Shown piece after piece: positions 58,153 through 64,000 of a stretch of 64,000 nucleotides of DNA. This DNA comes from Friedmanniella luteola (GTDB lineage: Bacteria; Actinomycetota; Actinomycetes; Propionibacteriales; Propionibacteriaceae): assembly GCF_900105065.1 (NCBI RefSeq), contig NZ_LT629749.1, forward strand, positions 4,402,001-4,466,000, written 5' to 3'. Numbering within the stretch: the stretch's first letter is position 1; every line of letters starts with the position of its first letter. Position numbers and translations under genes: made by a program. Under the pieces are notes generated by a model. That model was not told the DNA's origin. It made no database searches and saw only the letters and a program-made list of their open reading frames with translations.

Positions 58153-59049
58153 ATGGTGGACGCGACGACGGACGAGAGCGACCGGTCCCGGTCGGTGCGG
58201 GCGGACTGCGCGAGCTGCGCGGGGCTGTGCTGCGTCGCGCTCGCCTTCGGCACGGAGTCCGGCTTCGGCTACGACAAGGAGGCCGGCGACCCCTGCGTCA
58301 ACCTGCAGCCCGACCACCGGTGCGGCATCCACGCCGAGCTGCGGCCGCGCGGGTTCTCCGGCTGCACCGTCTTCGACTGCCAGGGCACCGGTCAGAAGGT
58401 CACCCAGGTGACGTTCGGCGGCCGGTCCTGGCAGCAGATGGATCCCGCCGGCCGGGAGCTCATGTTCATCACCTTCCAGGTGATGCGGCCCCTGCACGAC
58501 CTGCTCTGGGTGCTCGACGAGGCCCTCGGCCGCCCCGAGACCCGGTCGCTGCACGCCGAGCTGGAGGCCCTCTTCGCCGAGACCGAGGCGATGACCCTGC
58601 GGGACGCCGACGGCGTGCTGGGCACCGACGTGCAGGCCCAGCGCCGCCGGGCCGCCGACGTCATCGCCCGGGCGAGCGAGCTGGTGCGGGCGCAGGCGCG
58701 CGGGCGCCGCCGCCCCTCGCGTGCCGCCCGCCGGGCCATCCCGGACGCCAGCCTGCTCGGGGCCGACCTGGCCGAGCAGGACCTGCGCGGCGTCGACCTG
58801 TCCGGCGCGCTGCTGATCAGGGCCGACCTGCGCGCGGTCGACCTCGGCGGGGCCGACCTGCGCTCCGCCGACCTCCGGGACGCCGACCTCTCCGGCGCCC
58901 ACCTGGCCGACGCCCTGTTCCTCACCCAGTTCCAGGTGAACTCCGCCGACGGCGACGAGGACACCGAGCTGCCGCCCCGGCTCACCCGCCCCGACCACTG
59001 GTCGGGGCCGCGCGGCGGGCGGCGCCGGCTCACCCTGCTGCAGGTCTAG
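58153..59049 (+). CDS. YkgJ-type cysteine-cluster protein with C-terminal pentapeptide repeats
   Basis: The 298-residue protein combines two modules. Near residues 18-80 is a YkgJ/CxxCxxxCC-type putative metal site: CASCAGLCC, then DHRCGIH and CTVFDCQG. After a helical stretch (about 95-195), residues about 198-255 hold tandem pentapeptide repeats, A(D/N)LxG-like, such as LLGADLAEQDLRGVDLSGALL. The repeats should form a right-handed quadrilateral beta-helix. ATG 58153 follows AGGAGAGGA. Function is unknown; metal-dependent modification or DNA-gyrase-like mimicry are speculative. Confidence 0.85.
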   Translation: MVDATTDESDRSRSVRADCASCAGLCCVALAFGTESGFGYDKEAGDPCVNLQPDHRCGIHAELRPRGFSGCTVFDCQGTGQKVTQVTFGGRSWQQMDPAGRELMFITFQVMRPLHDLLWVLDEALGRPETRSLHAELEALFAETEAMTLRDADGVLGTDVQAQRRRAADVIARASELVRAQARGRRRPSRAARRAIPDASLLGADLAEQDLRGVDLSGALLIRADLRAVDLGGADLRSADLRDADLSGAHLADALFLTQFQVNSADGDEDTELPPRLTRPDHWSGPRGGRRRLTLLQV

Positions 59050-59101
59050 GACCACCCCGGGCCGGCGGAATCGACGGGCCCCGGCGTCGGTTGTCCCCGG
59101 C

Positions 59102-59881
59102 ATGAGCACCCACAACCGCTACGCGTTCGAGGGCAAGGTCGTGCTGGTCACCGGCGGGGGGAGCGGCATCGGCCAGGCCATCGCACGCGCCTTCCTCGAG
59201 AACGGCGCCCGGGTGGCGGTCGTCGGTCGCCGGCGCGACCGGCTGGACGAGACGCTCGCGGGGCACCCGGCCGACCGCGTCCTGGCCGTGGCCGCCGACA
59301 TCGCCGACCCGGCCCAGGCGGCCGACGTCGTGCCGGCCGTCGTCGCGCACTTCGGCGGCCTGGACGTCTTCGTCAACAACGCCGCGGCCTACCTCAACAA
59401 GCCCTTCGCGGAGATGACCGGCGCGGAGTGGGAGCAGCTGCGCCGCACCAACGTCGACGCCTTCGTCCAGCTGGCCCAGGCCGCCCTGCCCGAGCTGGAG
59501 AAGACCGGCGGGAACCTGGTCGCCGTCGGCTCGGTGTCCGGGCAGCGGGGGGACTGGGGGCAGTCCGGCTACAACGCCACCAAGGCGGCGGTGATGAACT
59601 TCGTGCAGTCCCTCGCCCTCGACTACGGGGCCCGCGGTGTGCGGGTCAACAGCGTCGCGCCCGCCTTCACCCGGACGGAGGTGACCGCCGGGATGGGCGA
59701 CGACCCGGAGACCCTCGCGCCCTTCGTCAACCGGATCGCCCTCGGCCGGCCCGGCGAGCCGGACGACATCGCGCCCGCCGTGCTGTTCCTGGCCAGCCCG
59801 GACGCCGGCTACGTCACCGGGGCGACGCTCGCGGTCGACGGCGGCACCTCCGCCTCCACCGGACAGCCGCACGTCGGCTGA
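59102..59881 (+). CDS. SDR-family oxidoreductase
   Basis: The 259-residue classical short-chain dehydrogenase has the cofactor loop VTGGGSGIGQAIARAF at about 17-32, an Arg-rich RRRDRLDE after strand 2 that suggests NADPH, DVFVNNAAAYL, the catalytic Ser in AVGSVSGQRG and YNATKAA with the active Tyr/Lys. The C-terminus YVTGATLAVDGGTSA is standard. Substrate cannot be inferred. It stands alone between the YkgJ protein and the holin-like gene. Confidence 0.93.
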   Translation: MSTHNRYAFEGKVVLVTGGGSGIGQAIARAFLENGARVAVVGRRRDRLDETLAGHPADRVLAVAADIADPAQAADVVPAVVAHFGGLDVFVNNAAAYLNKPFAEMTGAEWEQLRRTNVDAFVQLAQAALPELEKTGGNLVAVGSVSGQRGDWGQSGYNATKAAVMNFVQSLALDYGARGVRVNSVAPAFTRTEVTAGMGDDPETLAPFVNRIALGRPGEPDDIAPAVLFLASPDAGYVTGATLAVDGGTSASTGQPHVG

Positions 59882-59971
59882 GCGGGTCGGCGCGCGGCCG
59901 GGTGCGGCGCACCCGGCCGACCGGCCGACGCCGCGCTAGGTCTGCTCCCGGAGGTCTGGGAGGCTGGCCGC

Positions 59972-60364
59972 ATGCGACTTGTCCTCCGGCTGCTGGCCAA
60001 CGCCGCGGCGCTGGCCGTGGCCACGTTCCTGCTCAGCGGCATCACCCTGACCGCGCCCACGACCCAGGGCCAGGTGGTGACGCTGCTGGTCGTCGCCCTG
60101 ATCTTCGGGGTGCTCAACGCGGTGGTGAAGCCGATCTTCACCCTCGTCACGGTGCCGCTGCTGCTGCTCACCCTGGGTCTGTTCCTGGTGGTCATCAACG
60201 CGCTCATGCTGCTGCTCACGTCCTGGGTGTCGACCCGCGTCGACCTCGGCTGGTCGGTCGAGGGCTTCGGCACGGCCGTGCTGGGCGCGCTCATCGTGTC
60301 GGTGGTCAGCTTCTTCCTCAACGCCTTCGTCCCCGACCGCCGCTCGGACCGCCGTCGTGGCTGA
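59972..60364 (+). CDS. phage-holin-family IV-like membrane protein (YvlD-type)
   Basis: The 130-residue protein has four hydrophobic segments and the family pattern GVLNAVVKPIFTLVTVPLLLLTLGLFLVVINALMLLL. Despite the name, chromosomal members are conserved membrane proteins not linked to phage. GGGAGG precedes the ATG. Its 3' end overlaps the tyrosine phosphatase gene by 8 bp, suggesting joint expression. Confidence 0.9.
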   Translation: MRLVLRLLANAAALAVATFLLSGITLTAPTTQGQVVTLLVVALIFGVLNAVVKPIFTLVTVPLLLLTLGLFLVVINALMLLLTSWVSTRVDLGWSVEGFGTAVLGALIVSVVSFFLNAFVPDRRSDRRRG

Positions 60365-60851
60365 CCGCGGGGCCGCGGACCCGGTCAAGGTCGTCTTCGT
60401 CTGCTGGGGCAACATCTGCCGCTCCCCCATCGCCGAGCGGGTCGCCCGGCGCCAGGCCGACGAGGCCGGCCTGACCGGCGTCGAGTTCACCAGCGCGGCC
60501 ACCAGCACCGAGGAGCTCGGGTCGCCGATGGACCCCCGGGCCGCGGCCGTGCTGCGCGACCGCGGCTACGACGCCGACGGCCACGTCGCCCACCAGGTCG
60601 ACGCCGCCGAGATCACCGGCGCCGACCTGGTCATCGCGATGGAGGACCTGCACGTCGACCGGATGCGCAGGATCGCCCCGGACGCCGAGCTCAGCCTGCT
60701 CAGCGACTTCGACCCGGCCGCCACCCCGGGCAGCGGCGTGCCGGACCCCTGGTACGGCTCGGCCGAGGGCTTCTACGGCACCCTCGGCACGGTCGAGGCC
60801 GCCATCCCGGGCGTGCTCGACCGGGTGCGCGAGCTGCAGGCCTCCCGCTAG
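60357..60851 (+). CDS. low-molecular-weight protein-tyrosine phosphatase
   Basis: The 164-residue enzyme has the P-loop VCWGNICRSPIAE near residues 15-27 (CX5R with the nucleophile Cys and Arg) and the general-acid Asp in VPDPWYGSAEGF near residue 130. Such phosphatases dephosphorylate bacterial tyrosine kinases and secreted-protein targets, as PtpA does in mycobacteria. GTG 60357 overlaps the holin-like gene. The 97-bp gap that follows shows nothing clear. Confidence 0.93.
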   Translation: MADRGAADPVKVVFVCWGNICRSPIAERVARRQADEAGLTGVEFTSAATSTEELGSPMDPRAAAVLRDRGYDADGHVAHQVDAAEITGADLVIAMEDLHVDRMRRIAPDAELSLLSDFDPAATPGSGVPDPWYGSAEGFYGTLGTVEAAIPGVLDRVRELQASR

Positions 60852-60948
60852 GCGGCCCGGCGGACCCGCTGCCCGGCCAGCCAGGCGTCCAGGGGGTGGG
60901 GGCCATCCACCTCTCCGCCCCAGGGGGTCGGCGTCGTCCTCGCGGCCG

Positions 60949-62469
60949 TCACCCCCGGCGGGCGTCGGCGCCGCTCCCGGGTGGGGACGGTCGTGCCGCG
61001 GGGGCGGCCGCCCGGGTCAGGGTCCAGCGCTGCGCGGCCCCGAGCGCGTCGCGCGGCTCCTCGTAGCCACCGTCGGGCGACCGCAGGATCCTGCCCGACT
61101 CCACCCCGTGGTCCACCCGGTCGCGGTCCGCCGCCCGGAGCGTGGCGCAGACCTGGCGGGTGACCAGGCCGGCGACCAGCGGCCCGACCAGCAGGGCGGC
61201 CCGCAGGGTCCAGATCACCCCCTCGAAGGAGACCCGGAACTGCGTCGCGACCAGGTCAGCGCTGCCGGCGGCCCACAGGACGACGTAGACGGTGACGCCG
61301 GCGACGCCGAGGGCGGTGCGGGTCGGCACGTCGCGGGGACGGTCCAGCAGCCGGTGGTCGCGCCGGTCCCCCGTGACCCGGCTCTCCAGGAAGGGGTAGC
61401 TCGCCAGCACGAGGGATGAGGTCCCGATGACCGCCAGCGGGACGAGCACGGCCAGGGTCCAGGTCCGGCCGAGCCAGACGACCTCCCAACCGGGCGGCAC
61501 CAGCCGGAGCGCACCGTCGAGGAAGGCGGTGTACCAGTCGGGTTGGCTGCCGGCGAAGGCGTGGCCCGGCGACGAGGGTCCGTACCGCCAGACGGGGCTG
61601 ACCACGAGCGTCGCCCCCATCAGCACCAGCAGCCCGACGGTGCTGACGAGCAGCCCGGCGGCCCGCACCGCCGCCGTCGGCCACGCCGGGAACCCCACCA
61701 CGTCGTCCTCGGTGCGCCCGGGTCCGGGGAACTGGACCGGGCCGTGCCGGAGCGCCGACCGGGCCCGGGCCACCACCAGCAGCACGAGGAGGACGGGCGC
61801 CGCCAGGTGCAGGACGTAGAGCCGGGGGATGACCGTGCCCGGGAGCTCGCCGCCGAAGAGCAGCCAGCTCAGCCCGGTGCCGACCAGCGGGAGGCCGAGG
61901 GTGACGCCCTGCACGATCCGCAGCCCGGTGCCCGAGAGGGTGTCGTCGGGCAGCGCGTAGCCGCTCCAGCCGCTGACCAGGGCCAGCCCGAGCACCCCGA
62001 CGAGCAGCACCCAGCTCCACTGCCGCGGTCGGCGGAAGGCGCCGGTGAAGAAGGTGGTCGCCAGCTGCAGGATCAGGGAGGCGGGCAGCACGAGCGCCGC
62101 CCAGTGGTGCGCCTGGCGGAGCAGCAGCCCCCCGCTGACGTCGAAGGAGAGGTGCAGGGTCGACGCGAAGGCCCGGGACATCTCGACGCCGCGCAGCAGG
62201 GAGTAGCTGCCGCCGTAGCGGACCAGCGCGCCCGACGGGTCGTAGAGGAGCGCCAGCAGCAGGCCCGTGACGACCAGCACCAGCAGGCAGCCGAAGGAGA
62301 CCACCCCGGACCACGACGACCAGTGGCTCGGCACGGCCCGCTGCCGCAGCCGCGCGACCAGCGCGGCCGGCCGGCGGGCCAGGGGTCCGTCGAACGCCGG
62401 CCGGAGCGGCTCCTCGTCGGACGCCCCGCGGGCGCGGCTGCCGCTAGCGGTGGGCACGCGGGACCCCAC
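60949..62469 (-). CDS. divergent cytochrome b (QcrB-like) lacking one haem site
   Basis: The 506-residue protein follows actinobacterial QcrB: HLSFDVSGGLLLRQAHHWAAL near 106-125, FFTGAFRRPRQWSW, LVSGWSGYALPDDTLSGTGLRI and the Qo motif PDWY at 310-313 with TAFLDGALRL. His121 and His221 are present, but the second ligand positions of helices B and D are Gln135 and Arg235/Ala236, so only one haem is expected. No Rieske or cytochrome c gene is next to it. It overlaps NDH-2 by 26 bp if GTG 62469 is used, or 14 bp from GTG 62457. Confidence 0.85.
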   Translation of the reverse strand: MGSRVPTASGSRARGASDEEPLRPAFDGPLARRPAALVARLRQRAVPSHWSSWSGVVSFGCLLVLVVTGLLLALLYDPSGALVRYGGSYSLLRGVEMSRAFASTLHLSFDVSGGLLLRQAHHWAALVLPASLILQLATTFFTGAFRRPRQWSWVLLVGVLGLALVSGWSGYALPDDTLSGTGLRIVQGVTLGLPLVGTGLSWLLFGGELPGTVIPRLYVLHLAAPVLLVLLVVARARSALRHGPVQFPGPGRTEDDVVGFPAWPTAAVRAAGLLVSTVGLLVLMGATLVVSPVWRYGPSSPGHAFAGSQPDWYTAFLDGALRLVPPGWEVVWLGRTWTLAVLVPLAVIGTSSLVLASYPFLESRVTGDRRDHRLLDRPRDVPTRTALGVAGVTVYVVLWAAGSADLVATQFRVSFEGVIWTLRAALLVGPLVAGLVTRQVCATLRAADRDRVDHGVESGRILRSPDGGYEEPRDALGAAQRWTLTRAAAPAARPSPPGSGADARRG

Positions 62470-63769
62470 CGTCGACGAAGGCGTCCCGGGGGTGCTGCAC
62501 CGACAGCAACGAGACGATGTCCCGACCGAAGAGCAGGGCGGGCAGCCAGACCGCGAGGACCCGGACCTTGCGCTCCCAGGTGGGGACGGCCAGCACGTGG
62601 TAGCCGCGGTGCATCAGCCACGCCGGGAACCCCCGGACCACCACCGGCCCCGACTCGAAGATCCCCCGGCCCAGGCCGAGGGTGGCGACAACGCCGAGGT
62701 TGTGGTGCACGTAGTCCGCGGGCTCCCGGCCGCGCAGCGTGGCCACGATGTTGCGGGCCAGCAGCCGGCCCTGGCGGACGGCGTGCTGCGCGTTGGGGAC
62801 GGTCAGCGCTCCGGGGGTGCGGGCCGCGAGGTCGGGGACGGCGGCGTCGTCGCCGGCGGCCCACGCGTCGGGCACCGGGTCCGCGGCCGTGCCCACCCGC
62901 AGGTCCGCCCGGACCAGCACGCGACCGCGCTCGTCCACCGGCAGGTCGGTGTGCTTCGCCACCACCGGGTTGGCCCCGTTGCCGGCGGTCCAGACGATCA
63001 GCCCGGCCTCGACGTCCTCGCCGTCGGACAGCACGACGTGACCGTCCTCGGCCGACTCGACGAGGGTGCGGAGGTGCACGTGCGCACCGCGCCGCTCCAG
63101 GGAGCGGACCACCCAGGCGCCGGGGCGGTCCGACACCTCGGGCAGGATCCGGTCGCTCGCCTCGACGAGGTGGAAGTGCAGGTCGGCGGCGCTCAGCTCG
63201 GGGTAGGAGGGCAGCAGCGCCGTGGCCAGCGACAGCAGCTCGCCGAAGCCCTCGACGCCGGTGAACCCGCCGCCGACGAACACGACCGTCAGCAGCCGTG
63301 CCCGCGCGGGTCCCGGCGGGAGCACCGAGGCCTGGTCGAAGGCCACGAGCAGCCGGTCGCGGACGGCGACCGCCTCCTCCACGTGCTTCAGCCCGATAGC
63401 CTGCTCGGCGATCCCCGGGACCGGCATCCGTCGGGTCACGGCCCCGGCCGTCACCACGAGGACGTCGTAGCCCAGCGCCTGCGTGGTCCCGTCGGGCAGG
63501 GCGACGGTGACCTGCCGGTCCGCGTGGTCGATGCGGGTGACCGTGCCGGCGACGAGCGTCGCGTGGCGGAGGTGCCGGCGCAGCGAGACGGCGGCGTGCC
63601 GGGCCTCGACCGAGCCGGCCGCCACCTCGGGCAGGAACGGCTGGTAGGTCATGTAGGGCCGCGGGTCGACGACGACGACCTCCGCCTCACCCGGCCGCAG
63701 CCGCCTCCCCAGGTGCCAGGCCGTGTAGAACCCCGCGTAGCCCCCGCCGACCACCACAACCCTGCGCAC
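62444..63769 (-). CDS. ndh: type II NADH:quinone oxidoreductase-like flavoprotein
   Basis: The 441-residue protein has two Rossmann loops, VVVVGGGYAGFYTAWHL (FAD) and VVFVGGGFTGVEGFGEL (NADH), and the family motifs YMTYQPFLPEVAAG and WAAGDDAAVPD. The segment TPGALTVPNAQHAVRQGRLLARNI near the quinone site is typical of NDH-2. It oxidises NADH and reduces menaquinone at the membrane without pumping protons. GGAGG precedes the GTG. It is followed by the cytochrome b paralogue in the same operon. Confidence 0.92.
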   Translation of the reverse strand: MRRVVVVGGGYAGFYTAWHLGRRLRPGEAEVVVVDPRPYMTYQPFLPEVAAGSVEARHAAVSLRRHLRHATLVAGTVTRIDHADRQVTVALPDGTTQALGYDVLVVTAGAVTRRMPVPGIAEQAIGLKHVEEAVAVRDRLLVAFDQASVLPPGPARARLLTVVFVGGGFTGVEGFGELLSLATALLPSYPELSAADLHFHLVEASDRILPEVSDRPGAWVVRSLERRGAHVHLRTLVESAEDGHVVLSDGEDVEAGLIVWTAGNGANPVVAKHTDLPVDERGRVLVRADLRVGTAADPVPDAWAAGDDAAVPDLAARTPGALTVPNAQHAVRQGRLLARNIVATLRGREPADYVHHNLGVVATLGLGRGIFESGPVVVRGFPAWLMHRGYHVLAVPTWERKVRVLAVWLPALLFGRDIVSLLSVQHPRDAFVDGGVPRAHR

Positions 63770-63841
63770 CTGGTCCCCCTCCGATGACGTCCGTCACCCA
63801 GAAGACAACGGAGCCACCGGATCTGTGACAGCCGGCGCCGG

Positions 63842-64000
63842 TCAGACCGCCGGGGCGACCACCAGCGGGGCGACCACCCGGCGCCGGGCGACGGCCAGCA
63901 CCCCGGCGACCAGGCCGACCAGCAGCCAGGCCAGCAGGAGGCTGCCGCCCGCACCCGCCCCGGAGCCGTCGGTCACGAGGGCCCGCAGCCCGTCGAGGGC
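63842..64000 (-). CDS. C-terminus of a membrane protein (partial)
   Basis: The 52 codons read into the right edge end with one hydrophobic segment, SLLLAWLLVGLVAGVLAVARRR, then VVAPLVVAPAV and a stop. Codon use matches neighbouring genes, and no alternative frame is better. The family cannot be told from this fragment. It lies 72 bp upstream of the NDH-2 start on the same strand. Confidence 0.6.
   Translation of the reverse strand, partial: ALDGLRALVTDGSGAGAGGSLLLAWLLVGLVAGVLAVARRRVVAPLVVAPAV

Noticed and set aside
59972-60364. Prophage remnant suggested by the holin-family protein
   Set aside because: No other phage gene is nearby; the YvlD-type family is chromosomal and conserved.
63649-63954. 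Open minus-strand frame across the NDH-2 start
   Set aside because: Cys/Trp-rich nonsense translation overlapping two better-supported frames (NDH-2 and the partial membrane protein).
1-64000. tRNA, rRNA, CRISPR arrays, insertion sequences or integrase genes
   Set aside because: No T-loop-like GGTTCGA contexts with cloverleaf potential, no regular repeat-spacer arrays and no transposase or integrase motifs were seen.

Overview
The window is a contiguous stretch of very GC-rich, densely packed DNA with near-exclusive G/C third codon positions, frequent GTG starts and many 4-bp ATGA/GTGA gene overlaps. An S-(hydroxymethyl)mycothiol dehydrogenase, F420/PPOX-type small oxidoreductases, an actinobacterial QcrB-like cytochrome b and a CGNR regulator place it in the Actinomycetota. 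The full aerobic B12 gene set fits Propionibacteriales, but I cannot fix the genus from sequence alone. I saw no tRNA, rRNA, CRISPR array, transposase or phage module.

Layout. 1-1306: start of a branched-chain-type 2-oxoacid dehydrogenase (E1 beta, partial, and E1 alpha). 1611-10564: housekeeping and accessory genes: RIO kinase, a padR-MFS-PPOX efflux operon with a palindromic operator, aminotransferase plus CGNR regulator, EamA exporter, YdeI-like protein, MTHFR-like protein and methyltransferase. 10678-12956: cobQ-cobF. 12908-15291: MarR, VOC protein, aldo/keto reductase, PPOX protein. 15317-18994: cobN. 19093-20504: PPOX protein and NAD-dependent epimerase. 20561-29962: a carbohydrate locus (acyltransferase-toroid fusion, two LplB/LplC-like permeases, a Tat/lipoprotein binding protein, an unrecognised toroid enzyme, 2-hydroxyacid dehydrogenase, sugar-phosphate isomerase) with two similar LacI-type operator sequences. 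30024-41962: main cobalamin block: cobG-cobH-cobIJ, cobM/cobL on the opposite strand, then a B12-riboswitch operon of ChlI/ChlD-type cobaltochelatase subunit, cobO, a cobB-cobC fusion and cobA. 41994-44263: channel-like protein, response regulator and small proteins. 44560-48915: second B12 riboswitch with cobT-cobS, then cobU, and cobD-cobK. 48927-52732: heterodimeric ABC exporter. 53025-54748: mycothiol-dependent formaldehyde detoxification. 54797-60851: tricorn protease, YkgJ-pentapeptide protein, SDR, holin-like membrane protein, low-Mr tyrosine phosphatase. 60949-63769: divergent cytochrome b and NDH-2. 63842-64000: C-terminus of a membrane protein.

How the genes work together. The cob genes cover the late-cobalt-insertion (aerobic) route from uroporphyrinogen III to adenosylcobalamin: CobA, I, G, J, M, F, K, L, H, B, N plus ChlID, O, Q, C, D, U, T, S. 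I do not see BluB (lower ligand) or CobR (cobalt reductase) here. Two operons have B12 riboswitches. Several others (cobQF, cobN, cobLM, cobGHIJ, cobU) instead carry a TANNNT box 6-8 nt before the start codon and look leaderless, so they have no room for a riboswitch.

Most unusual points: a short palindromic repeat family (core CTTCGACAGGCTCAGGG) that I found only inside or at the edges of cob genes, in frame, and that forms the linker of the CobB-CobC fusion; a cytochrome b paralogue that has lost the second pair of haem histidines; and the carbohydrate locus with two different toroid proteins and matching operators.
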